From contig JBBPIM010000026.1 in the NCBI GenBank assembly GCA_038040325.1, forward strand, positions 1-28,229: a DNA stretch of 28,229 nt, written 5' to 3'. A program made the translations under genes and the position numbers. The notes below the pieces were generated by a model that worked only from the letters and a program-made list of their open reading frames with translations, was not told the DNA's origin and ran no database searches. This DNA is from Mayfieldus profundus (lineage in GTDB: Bacteria; Actinomycetota; Thermoleophilia; Solirubrobacterales; 70-9). Positions 14,947 through 21,727 of the stretch are shown piece after piece; position 1 is the stretch's first letter, and each line of letters starts with the position of its first letter.

Positions 14947-16328
14947 GCCCACTCCCTGATGTCGACGAAGCGGCCCTCAATCGCCGCCGCGGCGGCCATT
15001 CGGGGGCTTACGAGATGCGTGCGCCCGCCCTTGCCCTGGCGACCCTCGAAGTTGCGGTTGGAAGTCGAGGCGCAGCGCTCACCCTCCGCCAGCACGTCGG
15101 GGTTCATGCCGAGGCACATCGAGCAGCCCGCGGTTCGCCACTCGAACCCGGCCCCCCTGAACACCTCGTCGAGGCCCTCTGCCTCGGCCGCGGCCTTGAC
15201 CTGCTGCGAGCCGGGTACGACCATCGCCCGCACCGAGCCGGCAACCCGGCGGCCGTCGACGATCGAGGCGGCCTCGCGGAGGTCGCCGATGCGCGAGTTG
15301 GTGCAGGAGCCGATGAAGACCCGGTCGAGCGGGATCTCGCGCATCGGGGTGCCGGGCTCCAGCGCCATGTACTGCAGCGCGCGCTCCGCAGCCTCGCGGT
15401 CGGCCGGCGCGTCGAAGCGGGTCGGGTCGGGGACGGCGTCGGTGACCTCGACGACCATTCCCGGGTTCGTCCCCCATGTGACCATCGGGGAAAGCGCCGA
15501 CGCGTTGATCTCGACCTCGCTGTCGAAGGCGGCGCCCTCCTCGGTGGGCAGGGCGCGCCAGCGCTGCACCGCGGCGTCGAAGTCCTTCGGGGCCCCGGGG
15601 CGGCCCTCGACCCACTCGTAGGTGGTGTCGTCGGGAGCGATCATCCCGGCGCGGCCTCCTCCCTCGATCGTCATGTTGCAGACCGTCATCCGCCCCTCCA
15701 TCGAGAGCGCCTCGATCGCCGGGCCCGCGTACTCGACCGCGTGCCCGACCATGCCGCCGATACCGAGGCGGCCGATCGTCGCCAGGATCAGGTCCTTGGG
15801 AGTGACGCCATGCCCCAGCTCGCCGCGGTATTCGATCCGCATCGTCCTGGGGCGCTTCTGGACCATGCACTGGGTGGCAAGCACGTGCTCGACCTCCGAG
15901 GTGCCAATGCCGAAGGCGAGGTCGCCGAAGGCCCCGTGCGTAGAGGTATGGCTGTCGCCGCAGACGATCGTCATCCCGGGCTGGGTGATCCCCAGCTCCG
16001 GCCCGATCACGTGCACGATCCCCTGCCGCTCGGAGCCGAGCGAGTAGACCGGGATGCCGAACTGATCGCAGTTGGACTCCAGCACCTCGACCTGCTTGCG
16101 CGACAGCTCGTCGGCGATCATCCGCGCCGTGGGGGTGCCGTCGGTGGGGACGTTGTGGTCGGCGGTGGCCACGGTCTTGTCGGGACGGCGGACACGGCGC
16201 CCGGCCAGGCGCAGGCCCTCGAACGCCTGCGGGGAGGTGACCTCATGGACGAGGTGCAGGTCGATGTAGATCAGGCCCTCGGAGACCTCGTGCACCTCCC
16301 AGATCTTGTCGAACAGGGTCTTGGGCAT
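14943..16328 (-). CDS. leuC: 3-isopropylmalate dehydratase large subunit
   Basis: Large, iron-sulfur subunit of isopropylmalate isomerase (aconitase superfamily), 461 residues. The 4Fe-4S ligands are C342 (in FIGSCTNSR), C402 and C405 (in TAGCSMCLGMNPD). Also seen are LVHEVTSPQAFEGLR, TADHNVPT, and GDSHTSTHGAFGDLAFGIGTSEVEHVL. Length and motifs are complete. It starts three bases after the stop of the XRE-cupin regulator and overlaps leuD by four bases. Besides the leucine pathway, family members can isomerise citramalate to 3-methylmalate; the cimA gene in the window makes that use plausible. Confidence 0.97.
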   Translation of the reverse strand: MPKTLFDKIWEVHEVSEGLIYIDLHLVHEVTSPQAFEGLRLAGRRVRRPDKTVATADHNVPTDGTPTARMIADELSRKQVEVLESNCDQFGIPVYSLGSERQGIVHVIGPELGITQPGMTIVCGDSHTSTHGAFGDLAFGIGTSEVEHVLATQCMVQKRPRTMRIEYRGELGHGVTPKDLILATIGRLGIGGMVGHAVEYAGPAIEALSMEGRMTVCNMTIEGGGRAGMIAPDDTTYEWVEGRPGAPKDFDAAVQRWRALPTEEGAAFDSEVEINASALSPMVTWGTNPGMVVEVTDAVPDPTRFDAPADREAAERALQYMALEPGTPMREIPLDRVFIGSCTNSRIGDLREAASIVDGRRVAGSVRAMVVPGSQQVKAAAEAEGLDEVFRGAGFEWRTAGCSMCLGMNPDVLAEGERCASTSNRNFEGRQGKGGRTHLVSPRMAAAAAIEGRFVDIREWA

Positions 16329-16331
16329 CGC

Positions 16332-16955
16332 TCAGCCCCTCCGCAATCCGGCGGCGACAACGGCGATGAAGCGGGTGCCCGCGTCGCCGTCGTTTTCGAA
16401 GTGATGCGGGAGATCAGCGTCGAATGTGACGCTGTCGCCCTCGCCGAGCTCGTGGCGGATGCCGTCGACCACCAGGGTCAGCCTGCCCTCCAGCACAACC
16501 GCGGTCTCGCGGCTGCCGGGCTCGTGGAACGGGGGGTCGCCGGCGCCGCCTGTTCCGGCTCCGGGCTCGAGCGAATGCAGGGACACGTCGGCGCGCTGGC
16601 CGGGGAGGGGCGGCGTCAGCTCCTCGAAGCTGTGGCGACCGTGCTCGTAGCGGCGGCGCTCGCCCTCGCGGGTGACGATCACGTGCTGGCCCTCGTCGAG
16701 TCGCAGCAGCTGCGAGAGCGTCAGCTCCAGGCCGGCCGCGATCCTGGCCGCGACAGCCAGAGTCGGGCTGGTCTGGCCGCGCTCGACCTGGGAGAGCATC
16801 GGGGCACTGACCCCGCTGCGGTCCGCGAGGTCGCGAAGTGAGAGCCCCATGGCCTCGCGCAAAGCGCGAACCCTCGGGCCGACTGGGGGTATTCCGTTGC
16901 CCTCGGCGCCGCGGCCGTTGCGGGGGGACTGCCTCTTGCGGGCGGCGACGCTCAC
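16332..16955 (-). CDS. XRE-family transcriptional regulator with cupin sensor domain
   Basis: A 207-residue DNA-binding protein. After a basic tail comes an N-terminal helix-turn-helix (about 29-84, with LRDLADRSGVSAPMLSQVERG as recognition region), then a C-terminal cupin_2 domain (about 110-205, with PPFHEPGSRETAVVLEGRL and DSVTFDADLPHHFEN). This is the HTH_3 plus cupin layout found in regulators of amino acid, polyamine or sulfur metabolism. It is the first gene of the leuC-leuD-methyltransferase-leuB operon, with leuC three bases downstream. The GTG start at 16955 is only two bases from a 22-bp palindrome, so it probably autoregulates and controls the leucine genes. The ligand is unknown. 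Confidence 0.9.
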   Translation of the reverse strand: MSVAARKRQSPRNGRGAEGNGIPPVGPRVRALREAMGLSLRDLADRSGVSAPMLSQVERGQTSPTLAVAARIAAGLELTLSQLLRLDEGQHVIVTREGERRRYEHGRHSFEELTPPLPGQRADVSLHSLEPGAGTGGAGDPPFHEPGSRETAVVLEGRLTLVVDGIRHELGEGDSVTFDADLPHHFENDGDAGTRFIAVVAAGLRRG

Positions 16956-16957
16956 GC

Positions 16958-16979
16958 AGCGTACGTTATCACGTACGCT
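16958..16979. promoter_or_regulatory. 22-bp palindrome, probable operator of the leu operon
   Basis: A perfect inverted repeat AGCGTACGT-N4-ACGTACGCT, immediately before the GTG start of the XRE-cupin regulator. It contains two -10-like boxes on the minus strand (GATAAC and TACGCT), so protein bound here would block transcription of the regulator and leu genes. The arms themselves repeat CGTACG. The site also lies 10 bases past the stop of the SDR gene. Binding by the adjacent regulator is inferred from position and symmetry. Confidence 0.8.
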
Positions 16980-16988
16980 TGTTTATTC

Positions 16989-17741
16989 CTAGCGCCTCTG
17001 CCCCGTCGGCCGGATCAGGATCTCGTTGACGTTGACCCGCTGCGGCTGGCTGACCGCGTAGAGGATCGCGGCGGCGATGTCCTCGGCCTCGAGCAGCTCG
17101 CCGATGTCCTCGCGCATCTTCTCGGTTGCCTCGACCACCATCGGGTGGGTGTTGTGGCCCTGCAGTTCGGTGTCGGTGAAGCCGGGCTCGATGATGGTCA
17201 CGCGGATCTTGGAGTTGAGCGCCTCCTGGCGCAGCGACTCCGAGAAGCCGTTGACCCCCCACTTGGTGAGGTTGTAGACGCCCGACCCGAGCGCCGCCTG
17301 GCGGCCTGCGACCGAGGAGAGGTTGACGATGTGCCCTCCGCCGTCGTCGCGCAGCAGCGGCAGAGCCGCCTGCGTGCAGTAGAGAAGGCCCAGCAGGTTG
17401 ACGTCGACCATGCCCCGCCATTCGTCGCTGTCGGCGCCCTCGATCGGGCCCAGCAGCATCAGCCCGGCGTTGTTGACGAGGATGTCAAGCCCTCCCATCT
17501 GGTCCGCCGCCCCTTCGACGAAGGATCGCGCCGCGGCCTCGTCGCTGACGTCGACCTCGTAGGCGTGGGCGGTGCCGCCGTCGCCGGCGATTCGCTCCGC
17601 GAGAGAGTCGAGGCGGTCCTTGCGCCGCGCCCCGAGCGCCACCGCCGCGCCGGCCCCGGCAAGCGCCAGCGCAGTCGCCTCGCCGATCCCCGACGAAGCG
17701 CCGGTGATCACCACCCTGCGGCCCTGAAGCGAGTCCGGCAT
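16989..17741 (-). CDS. Classical short-chain dehydrogenase/reductase (SDR)
   Basis: A 250-residue NAD(P)-dependent oxidoreductase. The cofactor motif is TGASSGIG (13-20), followed by NNAG (90-93), the catalytic serine in IVNLSSVAG and the pair Y156-x3-K160 (YNLTK). GARRKDRL after the second strand suggests NADP preference. It resembles the YdfG/clavaldehyde-dehydrogenase-type broad-range SDRs. The substrate is not predictable. I chose the ATG at 17741, which puts the Rossmann motif at its normal place and has TAGACT eight bases upstream; a longer frame to 18347 would run antisense through the CAP-domain gene and is rejected. It ends just before the leu operator, so it is transcribed towards that operon. 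Confidence 0.92.
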   Translation of the reverse strand: MPDSLQGRRVVITGASSGIGEATALALAGAGAAVALGARRKDRLDSLAERIAGDGGTAHAYEVDVSDEAAARSFVEGAADQMGGLDILVNNAGLMLLGPIEGADSDEWRGMVDVNLLGLLYCTQAALPLLRDDGGGHIVNLSSVAGRQAALGSGVYNLTKWGVNGFSESLRQEALNSKIRVTIIEPGFTDTELQGHNTHPMVVEATEKMREDIGELLEAEDIAAAILYAVSQPQRVNVNEILIRPTGQRR

Positions 17742-17889
17742 CGGGGCGCAGTCTATGGATCGGTCGCACGTTTGCGGGCTTTTCGGGGTCGCGCCCTGAC
17801 CGTCCAACAAAAGTCCCAAATGTCCGCCCATGTAGCTACCGTCCCGTGATTTCTTAAGCAAGAACTCACACGACACATACGACACGATC

Positions 17890-18462
17890 ATGAATGACCT
17901 GTCCAACCGCAAGTCCAATCGCTCGATCTGGGCTGCTTCCGTTTGCCTGGCGCTGATCTTGCCGCTGGTCGCCCTCTCCCGCACGCCACAGCGGGCAGCA
18001 GGCTTCCCCATTGCGGCCACCCCTGGGTGAAGCCCGCCAAGGCCACCAGCCGCGAGCTGCGGAAGGTCGTCTCCTGCTTGATCGACCGCCAGCGCATGAA
18101 GCACGGGCTGAGCCCCCTCACCGCCAACCGCAAGCTGAAGAAGGCGGCAAACGCCCACGCTCGGGCGATGGTGCGCCGCGCATTCTTCAGCCACGGCGAC
18201 GTCACCGGCCGCATCCGCGCCAGCGGGTACCTGCCCGGCGCCGACAACTGGGGCACCGGTGAGGTGATCGCCGCCGGGCAGGACAGGCTTGGCAGCCCGC
18301 GGTCGATCGTGCGCTCCTGGATGCGGAGCGCGGGTCACCGCGCCCAAATCCTCACCGCCAGCTACCGGCGACGTAGGCGTCGGCGTCTCCCACGGCTTCC
18401 CGGGAAGCGGCGGTCGCAGCAGCGCAACCTACACGCTCGACTTCGGCTTCCGAATCGGTTAG
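17890..18462 (+). pseudogene. CAP/SCP-domain secreted protein, broken by two frameshifts
   Basis: Three frames together make one recognisable gene. Codons 1-46 from the ATG at 17890 give a signal peptide (IWAASVCLALILPLVAL) and stop at 18030. The frame shifted by one base then gives ATSRELRKVVSCLIDRQRMKHGLSPL, FFSHGD, and SWMRSAGHRAQILTASYR, the conserved core of bacterial CAP-superfamily extracellular proteins. Near 18368 the frame returns to the first and ends with TYTLDFGFRIG and a stop at 18462. The shifts are opposite in sign and would cancel (one base lost, later one gained). Either the gene is dead or the sequence carries two indel errors. CAP proteins are secreted; their role in these bacteria is unknown. 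Confidence 0.85.
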
Positions 18463-18471
18463 GCGAGGTTC

Positions 18472-20058
18472 CTAGGGGCCCGGCGTGCGCTCGGCCGCTG
18501 CGTCGGCCGTGGCGGCCTCCGCCTCGCGGATCGCCGCTCCCTCGCGCGCGTTGCCAAGCGCCCGCACGTAGGCGCGCGCAGAGGCCTCGAGGATGTCGGT
18601 GGCGACACCCTGGCCCGTGGCCAGGCGTCCCGCCGCACGCAACATCACCGTGACCTCGCCAAGCGCGTCCTCGCCGCCGGTCACCGCCTCGACCGTGTAC
18701 TGGCGCAGCTCTGCCTCGGTTCCGGTCGCCGCCTGGATCGCAAGGAAGATCGCGTCGACCGGGCCGTCACCGGACGAGCGGCCAATCGACTCCTCCCCGG
18801 AGGGCAGCTTCACCGCGACCTCGGCCTGCGGGGCCCGCCTGGAGCCCGCCTCCACCTCGAACCAGGCGAGGTTGTAGGACTCCGAACGCTCGCGCATCTC
18901 GTCGGAGACCAGCGCCTCGAGGTCCAGCGCGGTGACCTGCTTCTTCTTGTCCGCGACCTCCTTGAAGCGCTTGAAGGCCTGGTTGAGGGCGTTGCCCTCG
19001 ACCCTGAAGCCGAGCTGCTCGAGCGCGTCGCGCAGCGCGTGACGGCCGGAGTGCTTTCCGAGCACGATCTGGTTCGACTCCAGGCCGACCTCGGTCGCGT
19101 CCATGATCTCGTAGGTGGTGCGCTCCTTCAGCACCCCGTCCTGGTGGATGCCGGACTCGTGCGCGAAGGCGTTGCGCCCCACCACCGCCTTGTTGGGCTG
19201 CACGTGGTAGCCGGTCAGGCGCGAGACCATTCGGCTGGTGCGAGCCAGCTCACGGCTGTTGACGCCGGTGTGCAGGTCGTGCACGTCGTTGCGGGTCCGA
19301 ACCAGCATCACGATCTCCTCCAGCGCGCAGTTGCCGGCGCGCTCGCCGATCCCGTTCACGGCGCACTCGACCTGGCGGGCGCCGGCCAGCACACCTGCAT
19401 AGGAGTTGGCGACAGCCAGGCCGAGGTCGTCATGGCAGTGCACGGAGGTGCGCACGCCGGAGAGGCTCGGCACCAGCTCGTAGAGGCGGCGGAAGTACTC
19501 GGCGTACTCCTTCGGCGTCGTGTAGCCGACCGTGTCGGGGATGTTGACCACCGTGGCCCCCTCCTCGACCGCGATCGCGCATACCTCGGCAGTGAACTCG
19601 AGGTCGGCGCGGGTCGCGTCCATCGGCGAGAACTCGACGTCCTCGCAATAGGACTTGGCCAGCGCCACCGCAGCCTTGGCCTGACCCTTGACGTCGTCGC
19701 GGGTGGTCTGGAGCTGATGCTCGATGTGGATGTCGGAGGTGGAGATGAAGGTGTGTATGCGCGGGCGCTCGGCGTCCTTGATCGCGTTCCAGGCGGCGTC
19801 GATGTCGGCCTTGTGGGTGCGGGCGAGACCGCAGATCACGGGACCGTCGACGTTGCGGGAGATCGCCTCGACGGCCTCGAAGTCGCCGGGCGAGGTGATC
19901 GGGAAGCCGGCCTCGATCACGTCTACGCCGAGCCGCGCCAGCTGCTGGGCGATCTCGGCCTTCTCGCCGGTGTTCAGCGATATGCCGGGCGACTGCTCGC
20001 CGTCGCGGAGCGTGGTGTCGAAGATGTGGACGCGGTTTGCGTCGTCTGCCTGGCCCAT
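18472..20058 (-). CDS. leuA: 2-isopropylmalate synthase
   Basis: First committed enzyme of leucine synthesis, joining acetyl-CoA and 2-oxoisovalerate. The 528-residue protein has IFDTTLRDGEQSPG (12-25), VIEAGFPITSPGDFEAV, the metal-binding SVHCHDDLGLAVANS, NGIGERAGNCALEEIVM and NAFAHESGIHQDGVLK, then a C-terminal LeuA-dimer (leucine feedback) domain. Length is typical of the roughly 510-530-residue bacterial type. The ATG at 20058 has an excellent AAGGAGG site (20067-20073) eight bases upstream, unusual here, and that site can be masked by a Leu-rich leader peptide sequence (see the leader entries). It is convergent with the broken CAP gene. Confidence 0.97.
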   Translation of the reverse strand: MGQADDANRVHIFDTTLRDGEQSPGISLNTGEKAEIAQQLARLGVDVIEAGFPITSPGDFEAVEAISRNVDGPVICGLARTHKADIDAAWNAIKDAERPRIHTFISTSDIHIEHQLQTTRDDVKGQAKAAVALAKSYCEDVEFSPMDATRADLEFTAEVCAIAVEEGATVVNIPDTVGYTTPKEYAEYFRRLYELVPSLSGVRTSVHCHDDLGLAVANSYAGVLAGARQVECAVNGIGERAGNCALEEIVMLVRTRNDVHDLHTGVNSRELARTSRMVSRLTGYHVQPNKAVVGRNAFAHESGIHQDGVLKERTTYEIMDATEVGLESNQIVLGKHSGRHALRDALEQLGFRVEGNALNQAFKRFKEVADKKKQVTALDLEALVSDEMRERSESYNLAWFEVEAGSRRAPQAEVAVKLPSGEESIGRSSGDGPVDAIFLAIQAATGTEAELRQYTVEAVTGGEDALGEVTVMLRAAGRLATGQGVATDILEASARAYVRALGNAREGAAIREAEAATADAAAERTPGP

Positions 20059-20155
20059 TGGCCTTTCCTCCTTCTGCTTGCTGTTCCGATGACCTTTTCT
20101 TTCGCGGCTACGCGCCGCCCAGCGCTCTATCCCCCTAACGGGGGAGCAGAAGGAG
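20059..20155 (-). promoter_or_regulatory. leuA translational attenuator (SD-sequestering leader RNA)
   Basis: The leuA ribosome-binding region AGCAGAAGGAG (RNA of 20068-20078) is perfectly complementary over 11 bases to CTCCTTCTGCT (20145-20155), which lies in the Leu codons of the leader peptide. Two more pairs (one G-U) extend it. Between the arms are a CCCCC-GTTA-GGGGG hairpin (20131-20144) whose loop holds the leader stop codon, and a GCGGC-N5-GCCGC hairpin (20104-20118). No U-tract follows any stem, so control is probably at translation: a ribosome stalled on Leu codons would free the leuA site, and one that finishes would let it be masked. Confidence 0.8.
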
Positions 20156-20185
20156 AAGCGCCAGACTGTTCGGGCCGTGCGTCAT
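20135..20185 (-). CDS. leuL: Leucine-rich leader peptide of leuA
   Basis: A 16-codon frame encoding MTHGPNSLALLLLLPR, with six Leu codons out of the seven positions 8-14 (CTG, then CTT CTC CTT CTG CTC after one Ala). It lies 76 bases upstream of leuA on the same strand. TAACCT ten bases before its ATG suggests near-leaderless transcription, so translation can begin as soon as RNA emerges. The codons double as the anti-Shine-Dalgarno strand of the attenuator. This explains two CTT codons, which should be rare in so GC-rich a genome. The peptide itself probably has no function beyond sensing charged tRNA-Leu. Confidence 0.85.
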   Translation of the reverse strand: MTHGPNSLALLLLLPR

Positions 20186-20208
20186 CGGTCGCCGCAGGTT
20201 AGCGCAGC

Positions 20209-20970
20209 TCAGTGCCTCGGGCCGCGCTCGCACGTGTATGAGCGGCCCACGCCTCGGCCCCCGTCGCAGTAGTCATTACCTGCGCCGCCATACAGCTTGT
20301 CGCTGCTGGAGCCCCCGAACAGGTGGTCGTTGCCACCCTCTCCGTGGCACCCGTCGTGTCCGGGGCCCATCTTGCATATATCTCGTCCCGGGCCGCCCCA
20401 GCAGCCGTCGCTGCCGGTCGACGCTTCGCAGTAGTCGTTGCCGGGACCGCCGACGCAATCGCTGTTGCGAGGTCCGGTGATGCAGACATCGTCTCCCCCA
20501 CCTCCGATGCACCGGTTGCGCCTGGCACCCCCTGGGTAGCAGAAGTCGGACTCACCGGCCCCGATCATCTTGTCACTGCCGGGACCCATCCGACCGGTGA
20601 CCGGAACCGGCAGCGATTCGAGGATCTCGAGTCTGTCCCCCGCCCCGCCCAGGTCGACCACGACAGCGGTCACGCCGCGTGCCGGGCAGCGCAGCAGCGT
20701 GCCGTGGTGCCTTTTCTTGCATCTATGCGGCCCGCTCCCCCGGACGTTGCCCTGGATCGAGAAACGTTTGCCGTTGGCGCTCATCCGGATCCTGACGTGA
20801 TTTCCGCTGGGCTTCCCCTCGATCAGCAGCGGCCCCGATTGAGCCGAGACGGTCGGTGCGGTTTGTGCGGCGGTGGGCTGCAGCGCCAGCACCGCGATGA
20901 ATGCGATCGCGCCTGCGCCCAGAAGAGCCGCGGCGACGGCGGTGGTGGTGCTCCCCGCGGAGGCACGCAT
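20209..20970 (-). CDS. Secreted RTX-repeat protein with a cysteine ladder
   Basis: A 253-residue protein with an N-terminal signal or anchor (about 1-36, AVAAALLGAGAIAFIAVLAL), a small middle region (about 45-125) and a C-terminal block of nonapeptide repeats of the calcium-binding GGxGxDxUx type (about 127-240: GGGGDDV, GGPGNDY, GGPGRDI, GGAGNDY). The inward-facing hydrophobic residue of each repeat is replaced by Cys at 154, 163, 172, 181, 190, 199 and 208, strictly nine apart, then Leu217, Leu226 and Cys235. Other cysteines are at 84, 95, 144 and 247. TACGGT six bases before the ATG suggests a leaderless mRNA. No type I secretion genes are nearby, and the signal peptide implies Sec export. 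Function unknown; it is downstream of, and paralogous to, the next RTX gene. Confidence 0.85.
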   Translation of the reverse strand: MRASAGSTTTAVAAALLGAGAIAFIAVLALQPTAAQTAPTVSAQSGPLLIEGKPSGNHVRIRMSANGKRFSIQGNVRGSGPHRCKKRHHGTLLRCPARGVTAVVVDLGGAGDRLEILESLPVPVTGRMGPGSDKMIGAGESDFCYPGGARRNRCIGGGGDDVCITGPRNSDCVGGPGNDYCEASTGSDGCWGGPGRDICKMGPGHDGCHGEGGNDHLFGGSSSDKLYGGAGNDYCDGGRGVGRSYTCERGPRH

Positions 20971-21019
20971 TGCGGAACCGTAGCGACCGGTCAGGTTGCC
21001 ATTTAGGATCGATCGACCG

Positions 21020-21049
21020 CAGCACCTGGCTGACCAGCACCTGGCTGAC
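21020..21049. repeat. Perfect 15-bp tandem direct repeat upstream of the Cys-RTX gene
   Basis: CAGCACCTGGCTGAC occurs twice without any gap (21020-21034 and 21035-21049). It lies in the 114-base gap between the two RTX genes, about 50-80 bases upstream of the start of the Cys-rich one. A perfect tandem copy here fits binding sites for an activator, or a recent slippage duplication. It encodes nothing. Confidence 0.6.
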
Positions 21050-21084
21050 GGATGGCCGAGGAAACCGCCTAGCGGTCCTTCGGG

Positions 21085-21684
21085 CTACTGCTTCTCGGTG
21101 TCGCGACCGGGGCCGCCGCGCAGCTTGTCGTCGCCCTTGCCGCCCTTCAGCACGTCGCGGCCCTTGCCGCCGTTGAGGATGTCTCCGCCCTTGCCGCCGA
21201 GCAGCTTGTCCTGGCCGGCGTTGCCGACCAGGCGGTCCGCCCCGTTGCCGCCGATCAGGCTGTCGGCTCCGCCGCCGCCGATCAGGTCGTCGAGCCCGTC
21301 CTGGCCGGCCAGCGAGGTGATCGCGCGCACCGAGGGGCCGACGGTGAAGGTGTCGTTGCCCTCCCCCAGCGAGGCGGTGAAGCCGGCGAACTGGGAGGCC
21401 GGGCAGCGGATCTCGAAGGTGGACTGTTGGGTGCACGGGGCCGGCGGCGGATCAAAGGGATGGGTCGAGGTGAGCACGTACTCGGTCTGGCTCGGGTCGA
21501 GGGTCAGCGTGATCTCGTCCGGCTCGGTCGAGCCGGTGATGTTGAGGCTCAGCGCGGAGGCACGGGCTCCGTCTCCGCCGTATCCGACGCCCACGGACGG
21601 ACCGGCGCCGCCCGCCGGGGCGGCGAGGGCGGCGGCGGCCAGGGCGACCGCCGCGATCGTGGCTGTGACCGGAGCCTTCTTCAC
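21085..21684 (-). CDS. Secreted RTX-repeat (hemolysin-type calcium-binding) protein
   Basis: A 199-residue protein with a signal peptide (MKKAPVTATIAAVALAAAAL), a middle domain with two cysteines, and about seven to eight C-terminal nonapeptide repeats (about 123-195: GGGGADSLI, GGNGADRLV, GNAGQDKLL, GGKGGDILN, GGKGRDVLK, GGKGDDKLR). These bind calcium as a parallel beta-roll in known family members. The repeats have the normal Leu at the inward position, unlike its neighbour. They end almost at the C-terminus, with no separate capping or secretion-signal domain. The GTG start at 21684 has TAGGAT nine bases upstream, so the mRNA is probably leaderless. Role unknown; probably cell-surface or extracellular. 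Confidence 0.85.
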   Translation of the reverse strand: MKKAPVTATIAAVALAAAALAAPAGGAGPSVGVGYGGDGARASALSLNITGSTEPDEITLTLDPSQTEYVLTSTHPFDPPPAPCTQQSTFEIRCPASQFAGFTASLGEGNDTFTVGPSVRAITSLAGQDGLDDLIGGGGADSLIGGNGADRLVGNAGQDKLLGGKGGDILNGGKGRDVLKGGKGDDKLRGGPGRDTEKQ

Positions 21685-21700
21685 GGGCGCGAGATCCTAG

Positions 21701-21723
21701 AACACGGCCCGGAGCGCCGTGTT
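21701..21723 (-). terminator. Hairpin after the MDR gene
   Basis: Perfect 8-bp arms AACACGGC and GCCGTGTT with a 7-base loop, starting five bases after the MDR stop (21728). It lacks a real U-tract (GTGTTCTAGG follows on the minus strand). It also overlaps the -35 region of the RTX gene starting at 21684, so it may act as a weak terminator or an operator. Confidence 0.4.
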
Positions 21724-21727
21724 GCGC

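Noticed and set aside
15015..16841. A 608-codon plus-strand frame opposite leuC and the XRE regulator
   Set aside because: leuC and the regulator are certain on the minus strand. The frame has no start site or motif and is a GC-driven shadow.
17742..18347. N-terminal extension of the SDR
   Set aside because: It runs antisense through the CAP-domain gene. The classical SDR start is at 17741.
20104..20144. Intrinsic transcription terminator in the leuA leader
   Set aside because: The hairpins are not followed by a U-tract (GAAAGAAAAGG follows), so translational control is the better reading.
20059..20208. T-box riboswitch upstream of leuA
   Set aside because: No T-box consensus (TGGNACCGCG-like) or stem I layout is visible. 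The Leu leader peptide explains the region better.
20209..21684. RTX genes as a hemolysin toxin operon
   Set aside because: There are no acyltransferase, ABC exporter or membrane-fusion genes and no pore-forming domain. Both proteins have Sec-type signals, so only the repeat type is shared with toxins.
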